A DNA stretch of 64,000 bases from Goekera deserti (GTDB lineage Bacteria; Actinomycetota; Actinomycetes; Mycobacteriales; Geodermatophilaceae), in NCBI RefSeq assembly GCF_010685995.1, contig NZ_JAAGWK010000028.1:1-64000 (forward strand), in the 5' to 3' direction. This document shows, piece by piece, positions 1 to 7,406 of the stretch. Numbering within the stretch: the stretch's first letter is position 1; every line of letters begins with the position of its first letter. The position numbers and the translations under genes are program-made. The notes beneath the pieces are model-generated. The model was given only the letters and a program-made list of their open reading frames with translations, was not told the DNA's origin and did no database searches.

Positions 1-183
1 ACACCACCGACTGTCTTGCAGGTTGTTTCGCGTCCACTGTGCGGTTCTGAAGGTGCGGACACTTTGTGTCCCACCCCTGGTGCCACACCCATGCACCACC
101 CCACCCGTGTTCGGCCCCCTGAGGGCGCGGACCGTGGTGGGGGTGGGGGGTTGGGGTGTGGTGTGGGGGGACATCTTCACAGC
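1..183 (+). other. 23S-5S rRNA spacer
   Basis: This stretch precedes the 5S gene and carries a pyrimidine-rich segment with GCGTCCACTGTGCGGTTCTG at about 30-49, a kind of sequence I recognise from actinobacterial 23S-5S spacers. It then becomes a G/T-rich run just before the 5S gene. No protein-coding reading is convincing. The 23S gene itself is inferred to end just upstream of the window; I cannot see its 3' end here. Confidence 0.6.
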
Positions 184-301
184 GTTACGGCGGTCATGGC
201 GAAAGGGAAACGCCCGGTCTCATTCCGAACCCGGAAGCTAAGCCTTTCAGCGCCGATGGTACTGCCCGGGGGACTGGGTGGGAGAGTAGGACGCCGCCGG
301 A
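184..301 (+). rRNA. rrf: 5S ribosomal RNA
   Basis: The segment starts with TTACGGCGGTCATGGCGAAA and contains the conserved CATTCCGAACCCGGAAGCTAAG core of bacterial 5S rRNA. It ends with GGAGAGTAGGACGCCGCC, which pairs with the 5' end (ACGGCGGTC with GACGCCGCC) to close helix I. Its length of about 118 nt is normal. It is the last gene of an rRNA operon and is followed within 10 nt by a long hairpin terminator. The ends are estimated from the helix I pairing and may be off by one or two bases. Confidence 0.95.
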
Positions 302-310
302 CATCTATTC

Positions 311-347
311 GACAAGGGCCGACACCCACAGGGTGTCGGCCCTTGTC
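311..347 (+). terminator. rRNA operon terminator hairpin
   Basis: A perfect 17-bp inverted repeat (left arm GACAAGGGCCGACACCC) surrounds a 3-nt ACA loop directly after the 5S rRNA. No T-tract follows, which is usual for terminators in high-GC actinobacteria. Position and stem strength make it the likely end of the rRNA transcript. Confidence 0.9.
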
Positions 348-628
348 GCATTCCCGCGCACGGCCAGCGACAGCCTGCCCTTCACAACCCGCCGGCGCCT
401 GCCGGGTGCCGGCCCGCTCGGCCGTCCCGACCATGCCGATGGCTCGAGCAGCCGTCAGCCAGCTGGCCTCGGCGCGGATGCTCTCCTGACTCCTGTCGAA
501 GGTCGATCCGCAGGGTGTCGATCTCCATGTCCGTCGGCGATCGAGCTCCGTGCCGCTCAGGAGTCCGCCGGACGACGACGCAGCGTTCTCCCGGCGTGAG
601 CGACGGGGAGGCGTCGTGCCGCACCGCA
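348..628. other. gap with no convincing gene
   Basis: I see no convincing gene between the rRNA terminator and the small membrane protein gene. Open frames here are short, lack family-like composition, and run over the terminator or into the next gene. The segment may hold the 3' untranslated region of the minus-strand gene. Confidence 0.4.
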
Positions 629-940
629 TCAGTGGCCGGGCAGTCCCGGGTTGTACGGCGGCGGCTGCTGGCCGTAGCCCGGCAGGCCTGTGGCGGCCGC
701 ATGGCCGCGCAGGTACTCCAGTTCCCGGAGCACGGGCCACTGCTTGAAGGCGAAGAAGCCCAGCATGATCAGGTTGCCGATCGGGACGAAGCCCATGAGC
801 ACCCACCAGCCCGAGTAGCCGGCCCTGCGGATGATCCGGACGGAGGCGTAGATGGAGAAGCCGATGACTGCGATGTAGACGAGGACCAGCGCGACGAGCG
901 CGACTGCGTTCGAGGACGACGACGTGTCGACGGAGTTCAC
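629..940 (-). CDS. small two-helix membrane protein, proline-rich tail
   Basis: This encodes about 103 residues from a GTG at 940; the frame is open further upstream to a TTG at 1009, so the start is uncertain. A hydrophobic segment near residues 12-33 (VALVALVLVYIAVIGFSIYA) is followed by RRAGYSGWWVLMGFVPIGN, a second hydrophobic stretch ending in ALKQWP-like sequence (AFKQWP), and a tail rich in Pro, Gly, Tyr and Gln. This layout is common among uncharacterised actinobacterial membrane proteins. No function can be assigned. It is transcribed away from the glycosyltransferase operon, so the gap of about 240 bp upstream is probably a divergent promoter region. Confidence 0.6.
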   Translation of the reverse strand: MNSVDTSSSSNAVALVALVLVYIAVIGFSIYASVRIIRRAGYSGWWVLMGFVPIGNLIMLGFFAFKQWPVLRELEYLRGHAAATGLPGYGQQPPPYNPGLPGH

Positions 941-1178
941 GACTCGATCATCCAACCGAGCACCTGTCCTGGCGACACCCGGTGTGATGACCGCCGGGGC
1001 GGGAGGCAACCGGCGTCGCCGGTGAGCGCGGAACCGTGCACGCAGTGCCGGGCCTCGAGGTGTCGGGGCCGGACGGAGGCCGCGAACAGGGGTTTCGGCT
1101 TCAGGGCGGGAGCCGATGTGCCGATGGAGTCCCGAGGGGACCTCCTCGTGTTCGTGTCGGCTCGAGAGGACCCAGCTC

Positions 1179-2606
1179 GTGGCTCACGTCGGCAACCGAC
1201 CCGAGGGGAAGCCGTTCGTCCTGATCGGCTATGGCGTCGCGCTCGCCGGGTCCGTCGCCCTCTGGGGCGCCGACGCCACGTTCGGCGTGGTGGCCGGTGC
1301 GCTGAACGTGGTCTTCGCCGTCTACTTCTGCCGACACCTCGCGTTCGCGATCGCGGCCTCGCGCTGGGCGGACGGGGACCTGCACGCCGCCGACGTCGGG
1401 TTCGACACCTACACGCCGGCGGTCGCGGTCCTGGTCGGGTGCAAGAACGAGGCGCTCGTCGTCGACGGGATGGTCGCTGCGCTGCTCGAGCTGGACTACC
1501 CGGCCGAGCAGTTGACCCTCGTGGTCGTCGACGACGGCTCGGACGACGGGACCGGGGAGCGGCTCGACGTCTGGGCGGCCCGGGAGCCCCGTCTGCGCGT
1601 CCTGCACCGGCCGCCGGGCTCGGCGGGTGGCAAGTCCGGTGCGCTCAACGACGCACTGGCGCTCGTCGACGGCGAGATCGTGGTGGTCTTCGACGCCGAC
1701 CACGAGCCGGAGGCGACGACCATCCGACGCCTGGTCCGGCACTTCCGTGACCCGGCCACCGGTGCGGTCATGGGTCGCTGCGTCATCCGCAACAGCAAGG
1801 ACTCGCGGATGGCGAACACCGTCTTCCTCGACTACCTGTCCGGCTACCTGGTCAACGAGTACGGCCGCCAGGCGGTCTTCGAGCTGCCGGCGTACGGCGG
1901 GGCCAACTGTGCCGTGCGGATGTCGACCCTGCGGGGGCTCGGCGGCTGGAACCCCGAGACGGTCACCGAGGACACCGACCTCACCCTCCGCGTGCTGCTG
2001 AGCGGTCAGCGCGTGCGGTACGACGTCACCGCGATCGACTTCGAGGAAGCGGTGATCAGTACCCAGCGGTTCTGGAAGCAGCGCTACCGCTGGGCGCGCG
2101 GCCACCAGAAGTGCATGCGGGACTACCTGCTCCCGCTCATGCGCTGCCGGCACCTGACCCTCGTGGAGCGGGCCGAGACAGCGCTGTTCCTCTTCGTCTA
2201 CCACGTCCCGCTGCTGAGTGGGCTGGGCCTGCTGCTGACCGTGCTCCGGGCATTCGGGATCGGCGACCTGCCGGCGGTGGCGGTGCTGCCGCTGTCCATG
2301 CTGCTGTTCATCGGGCCACTCGCCGAGCTGTGCGTCGGACTGCTCATCGGCCGGGTCGAGCGGCGTGCGGCCTGGCAGCTGCTGGGGTTCCTGCCGGCCT
2401 TCGCACTGTCGATCTGGATCACCAGCCGCGCCTACGTCGACGGCATGCTGGGTCGCCCGTACAGCTGGGTCAAGACCTCGCGGTCGGGGTCGGTCTCCAC
2501 GGCCCGCCCGACGCCGCCGGCATCCCAGGACCGGCGAGGAGACGGGACGGGCCGCCCGCGCAGCTTCGCCCACCCCGGTCCGCTGGTCACCCGGGGGGAC
2601 CGGTGA
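1179..2606 (+). CDS. membrane family-2 glycosyltransferase, exosortase operon
   Basis: A 475-residue membrane GT2 enzyme expected to transfer sugar from a nucleotide sugar on the cytoplasmic face. All the hallmarks of the processive cellulose/hyaluronan-synthase-like branch are visible: VVDDGSDDG (Asp118), FDADHE (Asp172, Asp174), TEDTD (Glu264, Asp265) and the QRYRW motif (Gln301-Trp305). Two hydrophobic segments precede the catalytic domain and several follow it (residues about 330-420), and the C-terminal tail is basic and Pro-rich. The GTG at 1179 was chosen because GAGAGGA lies 8 nt upstream; the longer frame from 1116 has no such site. Its stop overlaps the exosortase start by 4 nt. Acceptor and product are unknown, but the neighbours suggest glycan attached to or co-exported with surface proteins. 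Confidence 0.9.
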   Translation: MAHVGNRPEGKPFVLIGYGVALAGSVALWGADATFGVVAGALNVVFAVYFCRHLAFAIAASRWADGDLHAADVGFDTYTPAVAVLVGCKNEALVVDGMVAALLELDYPAEQLTLVVVDDGSDDGTGERLDVWAAREPRLRVLHRPPGSAGGKSGALNDALALVDGEIVVVFDADHEPEATTIRRLVRHFRDPATGAVMGRCVIRNSKDSRMANTVFLDYLSGYLVNEYGRQAVFELPAYGGANCAVRMSTLRGLGGWNPETVTEDTDLTLRVLLSGQRVRYDVTAIDFEEAVISTQRFWKQRYRWARGHQKCMRDYLLPLMRCRHLTLVERAETALFLFVYHVPLLSGLGLLLTVLRAFGIGDLPAVAVLPLSMLLFIGPLAELCVGLLIGRVERRAAWQLLGFLPAFALSIWITSRAYVDGMLGRPYSWVKTSRSGSVSTARPTPPASQDRRGDGTGRPRSFAHPGPLVTRGDR

Positions 2607-3766
2607 GGCGGGTGCTGCGCCCCGGTACCGGCTCGCGTCTCGCCTCGGTGGTCGTGGACCTGCTGATCGCCGCCGCGGTCTGCGTGATCGGCTTCCGGTT
2701 CCTCGCCCTGCCGCTGCAGACCCTGGAGGCGGCGGCCGTGGCCTGGGTCCTGGGGCTGCTGGCGCCCGGGAAGGCGTCCGGCGTCCTGCCGACGCACGTG
2801 CTGCTGTTCCGCGGCGACGGCGAGATCATCGACGCGTTCGTCACCCCGTCCTGCTCGTCGATCCTGTCCGTCCTGGGCCTGTCCGCGCTGACCGCGGTGA
2901 TCCTCCGCCGGCGGCGCCTGCACGCGGTCGCCGGTCTGCTGACCGCGATCGCGGCGCTGCTGGTGCTCAACCACCTGCGCCTGCTGATGTCAGCGCTGGC
3001 CGGCCTGTGGTGGGGCGACGGCGCACTGATCCTCTTCCACGACTGGGTCGGCACGCTGTGGAGTCTCCTGTCCACGCTGCTGGGCTTCCTGCTCCTGGTG
3101 TGGGTGACGCTGCCGTCGCTGGAGCGAGCCGAGCAGGACGTCGACGGCCGTCACACCGCACGCCGTCCGGAGAGCTGGGCCCTGCCCGGGATGGGGTACC
3201 GGCAGGCCGAGGACGGTGCCCGGGCGCGCGCCGGACGCCGCCGTCAGACCCTCGCCGGGTTCCTGCACCGACGCGTGTACCCGCGCCGCCTGTCGGCGTG
3301 GTTGTCCGCGCGCCGCGAGGCAGCCCGCATCGACTACCGCCTGGGGCACCTGTCCGCCGGCGAACGGGCCGAGCGCATCGCGGGCCTGGTCGCCGACGGG
3401 ATCGGGGCGCACGCCGCCACGCTGGTCGCCGTCGCGTCCCTCGACCGCGACCCGGTGGTGCTCGACCGGCTCGCCGACGCCATCGCCGCGCGCCAGTGGG
3501 AACCGGTGACCAACCACCGGGTGGTTGCGCTCCGGCTGTGGGCTCGTGGCTGGCTGATGGCCCGGCCGGCGGTCGAGCAGGAGCGGCGGCCGACCCGCAC
3601 GAGCCTCGCCGAGACGACGATCCGGGTGCCGCGCATCGCCGTCCCACCGCGGACGCCCCCGCCCCGCAGCCCCCCGCCCCCGCAGCCGGAACGCGGATCC
3701 GGCCCCCACCCGATCAGCTTCGCGCGCCCGCCCGCCCCGTCCCCCCACCACGAGGTCCTGCAGTGA
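2603..3766 (+). CDS. exosortase/archaeosortase-superfamily protein with C-terminal extension
   Basis: A 387-residue polytopic membrane protein. Exosortases and archaeosortases are membrane transpeptidase-like enzymes that process C-terminal tripartite sorting signals through an invariant Cys, Arg and His. Here these are Cys84 in TPSCSSIL, Arg126 in LNHLRLL and His146 in FHDWVG, each at the edge of a hydrophobic helix as in the family. The membrane core covers about residues 14-175. After it come roughly 200 residues that are basic, then helical, then very Pro/Arg-rich; ordinary exosortases lack this extension. The start GTG overlaps the glycosyltransferase stop (GTGA) and has a G-rich ribosome site. 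Translational coupling to the glycosyltransferase and to the ATP-grasp gene (another GTGA overlap) argues for one system. The superfamily call is firm on motifs; the subfamily is not assigned. Confidence 0.85.
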   Translation: MRRVLRPGTGSRLASVVVDLLIAAAVCVIGFRFLALPLQTLEAAAVAWVLGLLAPGKASGVLPTHVLLFRGDGEIIDAFVTPSCSSILSVLGLSALTAVILRRRRLHAVAGLLTAIAALLVLNHLRLLMSALAGLWWGDGALILFHDWVGTLWSLLSTLLGFLLLVWVTLPSLERAEQDVDGRHTARRPESWALPGMGYRQAEDGARARAGRRRQTLAGFLHRRVYPRRLSAWLSARREAARIDYRLGHLSAGERAERIAGLVADGIGAHAATLVAVASLDRDPVVLDRLADAIAARQWEPVTNHRVVALRLWARGWLMARPAVEQERRPTRTSLAETTIRVPRIAVPPRTPPPRSPPPPQPERGSGPHPISFARPPAPSPHHEVLQ

Positions 3767-4851
3767 ACTCCTCCCCGCCCCCGCCCCCGGCCACCGGCCA
3801 CCGGACACCCTCGCACGGCCTGCACCACCGGCCCGCCGTGCTCGTCACCGGCGCCGGCGGCCCGGCCGGCATCGCCGTCATCCGCCGGCTGATGGCCCTC
3901 GGGCACCGGGTCGTCGCCGTGGACGCCGACTCCGCCGCCACCGGTGCGGCACTGGCCACCGCCGGGTTCACCGTGCCCCGGGCCGACCACGTGCGGTTCG
4001 TCGACGCGCTGATCGGCGTCGCCGTCGAGCACGACGTCGACGCGCTCATCGGCACCGTCGCCGAGGAGCTCCCCGCCCTGGCGGCCGGTGCCGACCGGCT
4101 CCGCGCCGCCGGCGTCGCCACGTGGCTCCCGGAGACGGCGAGCGTCGAGGTGTGCTGCGACAAGGCGGCCTTCGCGAGGGCGATGCGGGGGGCCGACGTG
4201 GCCCACCCGGCCACCACCGACACAGCGACCGGCCTGGTCTCGGTGCCCGGGCCGTGGGTGGTCAAGCCGAGAGCGGGCCGGGGCAGCCGCGGGGTGCAGC
4301 TGCTGGACAGCCGCGCCGCGGTGGTCGACGCACTGCACCGGGACCCGTCCCTGATCGCCCAGACCCGGCTGACCGGCCGGGAGTTCACCGCCGACACGCT
4401 GGTCGCCCGGGACGGCGAGCTGCTGACGGTGGTGCCCCGCTGGCGGGAGGAGACCAAGGCCGGCATCTCGGTCAAGGGCAGCACGTTCGACTCCGTGGCG
4501 GTCACCGACGTCGTCGCCGGTGCGCTGGCGGCCGTGCGGCTGACCGGGCCGGCCAACGTGCAGGGCTTCGTCGGCGACGACGGTCGGGCCACCGTGGTGG
4601 AGATCAACCCCCGCTTCTCCGGCGGGCTGCCGCTGACGCTCGCAGCCGGTGCGGACGTGGTCAGCGCCCACCTGGCCGGCATCCGGCACCCGGACGCGCC
4701 CCTGCCCCACCTGTGGTTCACCCCCGGCGTGCGCATGCGCCGGTACTTCGCCGAGGTCTTCACCGACGCGGACGGTGTTCCGGTGCCGGACCCGAGCGCG
4801 GTCCTCGCCGTCGGGTCGACCGACCGCGCCGGCGACGAGGTGCCGGCATGA
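3763..4851 (+). CDS. ATP-grasp carboxylate-amine ligase-like enzyme
   Basis: A 362-residue enzyme of the ATP-grasp superfamily (carbamoyl-phosphate-synthase-like), whose members join a carboxylate to an amine or thiol through an acyl phosphate. A Rossmann-like N-terminal domain begins with VLVTGAGGPAGIA at about residue 26. The nucleotide-binding VVKPRAGRGSRG lies near residue 166, and the metal/ATP motif Glu280-Ile-Asn282-Pro-Arg284 is intact. It begins at a GTG overlapping the exosortase stop and ends in an ATGA overlap with the epimerase gene. Similar small ATP-grasp proteins occur in sugar and peptide modification loci, so it may add an amino acid or acyl group to a sugar or peptide. The substrate cannot be told from sequence. 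Confidence 0.85.
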   Translation: MNSSPPPPPATGHRTPSHGLHHRPAVLVTGAGGPAGIAVIRRLMALGHRVVAVDADSAATGAALATAGFTVPRADHVRFVDALIGVAVEHDVDALIGTVAEELPALAAGADRLRAAGVATWLPETASVEVCCDKAAFARAMRGADVAHPATTDTATGLVSVPGPWVVKPRAGRGSRGVQLLDSRAAVVDALHRDPSLIAQTRLTGREFTADTLVARDGELLTVVPRWREETKAGISVKGSTFDSVAVTDVVAGALAAVRLTGPANVQGFVGDDGRATVVEINPRFSGGLPLTLAAGADVVSAHLAGIRHPDAPLPHLWFTPGVRMRRYFAEVFTDADGVPVPDPSAVLAVGSTDRAGDEVPA

Positions 4852-5999
4852 GCCACAGCCGCCACGTCCTCGTGCCCTTCGGCACGCGACCGGAAGTGGT
4901 CAAGCTGGCCCCGGTGGTGGCCGCACTGGTGGCGGCGGGGCACCGCGTCGACGTCGTCGACACCGGTCAGCACACCGACCCCGCGCTGTCCACCCAGCTG
5001 CAGCAGTCGCTGGGCCTCGCCCCCACCTGGCGGTTCGTCATGCCCACCGGTGACCCGGCGGCCCGCACCGGCGCCCTGCACGCCGACGCGTCAGCGGCCG
5101 TTGCCCGCTTCCGGCCGGACGTCGTCCTGGCGCTGGGCGACACGAACACCGTGCCGGCCTACGCCCTGGCCGCGCGCGGCGCAGGCATCCCCTTCGCCCA
5201 CCTGGAGGCCGGCCTGCGCAGCCTGAACCCGCGCAGCGTAGAGGAGGTCAACCGTCGGGTCGCGGCCGCCGTGGCCGCCCTGCACCTGGCCCCGACCCAC
5301 CGTGCCGCCGCGTTCCTGGCCGCCGAGGGCGTCCCGGCCGAGCGGGTGTTCGTGGTGGGCAACCCGGTCATCGACACCCTGGTCGCGCGCGGCGTGCGCC
5401 CGGTCCCGCTCGACCGGCGCCGTGGAGTGCTCGTCACGGCGCACCGGCCGACGAACGTCGACGACCCGGTGCGGCTCGAGCGGCTGGTCGAGGTCGTGTG
5501 CACGCTCGCCGAGCAGGTCGGCCCGGTGACGTTCCCGGTGCACCCGCGCACCGCGGCGCAGCTGACCCGGACCGGGCTCGGTGCCCGGCTGGAGCACCCG
5601 TCCATCGTGCTGACCGGCCCGATCTCGTACGACGCGCTGCTCGCCGCGCTCGCCGGTTCCCGGCTGGCCGTCACCGACTCCGGCGGGATCCAGGAGGAGG
5701 CGGCCCACCTCGGCGTCCCCGTCGTCGTGCTGCGCGGCTCCACGCCCCGCTGGGAGGGCGTCGAGGCGGGGACCACCACCCTGGCCGGCCTGGCCGACGC
5801 CGGCTCGCCCGGCGCGGTGGTCGCCGCCGCCCTGGCGCACCTCACCCCCCAGGCGCAGGCACACGCAGCGGACGCGCCCTGCCCCTACGGCGACGGGACG
5901 ACCGCCGCCCAGGTGGCAGCGCTGTTCTCGGCCGAGGCCACCGACGGGCTGCTGGCCATGGAGGAGCCGGACTTCACCGACGGCCGGTTGCCCTGGTGA
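4848..5999 (+). CDS. UDP-GlcNAc 2-epimerase homologue (WecB-like)
   Basis: A 383-residue GT-B-fold protein related to non-hydrolysing UDP-N-acetylglucosamine 2-epimerases, which make UDP-ManNAc. Visible family motifs are GTRPEVVKLAP (residues 12-22), LALGDTNT, HLEAGLRS, VEEVNRR and TDSGGIQEEA followed by GVEAGT. One key site differs. The loop that usually reads HR-x-EN near the catalytic His is HRPTN here (His199-Asn203): His and Arg are kept, but Thr replaces the usual Glu. This may mean altered specificity or an epimerase/hydrolase variant. The start ATG overlaps the ATP-grasp stop and its own stop overlaps the HAD gene start. It probably supplies an activated amino sugar to the glycosyltransferase of the same operon; that link is inference. 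Confidence 0.85.
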   Translation: MSHSRHVLVPFGTRPEVVKLAPVVAALVAAGHRVDVVDTGQHTDPALSTQLQQSLGLAPTWRFVMPTGDPAARTGALHADASAAVARFRPDVVLALGDTNTVPAYALAARGAGIPFAHLEAGLRSLNPRSVEEVNRRVAAAVAALHLAPTHRAAAFLAAEGVPAERVFVVGNPVIDTLVARGVRPVPLDRRRGVLVTAHRPTNVDDPVRLERLVEVVCTLAEQVGPVTFPVHPRTAAQLTRTGLGARLEHPSIVLTGPISYDALLAALAGSRLAVTDSGGIQEEAAHLGVPVVVLRGSTPRWEGVEAGTTTLAGLADAGSPGAVVAAALAHLTPQAQAHAADAPCPYGDGTTAAQVAALFSAEATDGLLAMEEPDFTDGRLPW

Positions 6000-6718
6000 A
6001 CGCCACGGCAGCCGACTGGGACGGGCCGCCGCCCCTCGCCGTCGTCGTCGACCTGGACGACACCCTCTACCCGCACGCCGACCACCTGGCCGGCGCCGCC
6101 GCCGCCGTCGCGGCTGCCGCGGCGGCGGCCGGGCTCGACGGGGACCGGGTGCACGCCGCCCTGCGCCGCGAGCTCGCCGCGGGCTCCGACACGGGGGGGA
6201 CGATCGACCGTGCGCTCCTGGCCTCCGGAGTGCCGGCGGGTCGGCTGCCGCAGCTCGTGCCGGGGCTGGTCGCCGCCTTCACGCGCCACGAGCCGGCCGT
6301 CCTGGAACCCCATGCCGGGGTGGTCGACGCGCTGGTGGCGCTCGGGCGGGTGGTCCCGGTCGGCTGCCTGACCGACGGGAACCCGGTGATCCAGGCGGCG
6401 AAGCTGGCCGCCACCGGGCTGGGTCCCCTCCTGCCGGAGGTGCTGGTCACGGACTCCCTCGGTGGACGTCCGACCCGCAAGCCCGCACCCGACGGGCTGG
6501 TCGAGCTCGCCCGACGTCTCGAGGTGCCGGCGCACCGGGTGCTGGTGATCGGGGACCGTCCGGGCAAGGACGTCGCCGTCGCCGCGGCGGTGGGGGCCCG
6601 GGCGATCCGGGTCCGGCAGGGTGAGTACGCCGCGGCCCCGGACGTCCCGCGGGCCTGGGCGACGACGGACTCGTTCCCGGCCGCGACCGTGCTGGCCCTG
6701 ACCGTGATCGACGCCTGA
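5996..6718 (+). CDS. HAD-superfamily phosphatase
   Basis: A 240-residue haloacid-dehalogenase-like hydrolase. Motif I is VVVDLDDTLYP with nucleophile Asp19 and Asp21, motif II is CLTDGNP, motif III is RKPAPDG with the conserved Lys, and motif IV is GDRPGKDVA. The cap lies between motifs I and II, as in subclass I. The GTG start overlaps the epimerase stop by 4 nt. In this operon a sugar- or sugar-phosphate phosphatase role is plausible. An Ala-rich stretch at residues 33-45 is a low-complexity insertion in the cap. Confidence 0.85.
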   Translation: MNATAADWDGPPPLAVVVDLDDTLYPHADHLAGAAAAVAAAAAAAGLDGDRVHAALRRELAAGSDTGGTIDRALLASGVPAGRLPQLVPGLVAAFTRHEPAVLEPHAGVVDALVALGRVVPVGCLTDGNPVIQAAKLAATGLGPLLPEVLVTDSLGGRPTRKPAPDGLVELARRLEVPAHRVLVIGDRPGKDVAVAAAVGARAIRVRQGEYAAAPDVPRAWATTDSFPAATVLALTVIDA

Positions 6719-6841
6719 CCGTCGTCGACGCCGGACCCCCGATGGGGTGAGGTTCCCACCGCCGACTCCAGGTCGGGACCTGGCGGGCCGATGCACCCCG
6801 TGAGGGGCGGGTGGACCGCCCGACGAAGGTGGGGTCTGTCG

Positions 6842-7405
6842 ATGGTGACCAACGTGTTCCCGGACGGTCGGCGGCGCACGCGTGCGCGCCTGGCCAGGCT
6901 GGTGGCTGTGCCCGCGGTCGCCGCGGTGGCCGTGCTGGTCACCCCCGGGACGGCCTCGGCCTACGCACCCGACCCGGTCCAGCCGCAGGTGACCTGCATC
7001 GTCCCGGTGGCGGACGGCTACTGGACGGCGGTGTTCGGGTACACGAACCGGACCCTCACCGTCCAGCAGGAGCCCATCGGTCCGGACAACGACTTCGATC
7101 CCGACAAGTACAACGGCGCACAGCCCACCACCTTCCAGCCGGGCGTCCACCAGGGCGCGATCTCGATCCGCGTGCCGGCCAACGAGCGTCTGGTCAAGTG
7201 GGAGATCTACGCCTCGTCGGCGACCGCCTCCCGGGAGACCAGCCCGGCCTGCCCCGCACCGACGCAGATGCCGGCCGAGGGCAACGGCACCGGCGCCGCG
7301 ATCGGCGTGGTCGCCGCCGGGGCGGTGGGCGGGGTGGTGCTGCTGCGCACCCGGCGCCGGCTGGAGCGCGCGGCCGTGTCCGGCCCGACCCCTGCGGGAG
7401 CCTGA
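6842..7405 (+). CDS. secreted protein with C-terminal membrane tail, candidate exosortase substrate
   Basis: A 187-residue protein I cannot match to a named family. Residues 1-40 form a signal peptide: an Arg-rich start, a hydrophobic core VAVPAVAAVAVLV, and a TASA cleavage site before Tyr41. The mature part has Cys52 and Cys137, which could pair, and aromatic/Thr-rich beta-like sequence. The C-terminus is tripartite: a short PAEGNGT segment, a Gly/Ala/Val helix at 151-168, then a basic RTRRR cluster and a 14-residue tail. This is the general architecture of exosortase or sortase targets, though no canonical PEP or LPXTG motif is present. The ATG at 6842 was chosen because the signal peptide begins there and GAAGGTGGGG lies about 9 nt upstream. 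It sits between the HAD and PIG-L genes, so it is the best local substrate candidate. Confidence 0.75.
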   Translation: MVTNVFPDGRRRTRARLARLVAVPAVAAVAVLVTPGTASAYAPDPVQPQVTCIVPVADGYWTAVFGYTNRTLTVQQEPIGPDNDFDPDKYNGAQPTTFQPGVHQGAISIRVPANERLVKWEIYASSATASRETSPACPAPTQMPAEGNGTGAAIGVVAAGAVGGVVLLRTRRRLERAAVSGPTPAGA

Positions 7406-7406
7406 G

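Noticed and set aside
1-30. The 3' end of 23S rRNA inside the window
   Set aside because: The first bases cannot be matched with confidence to the conserved 23S terminus, so no 23S feature is annotated.
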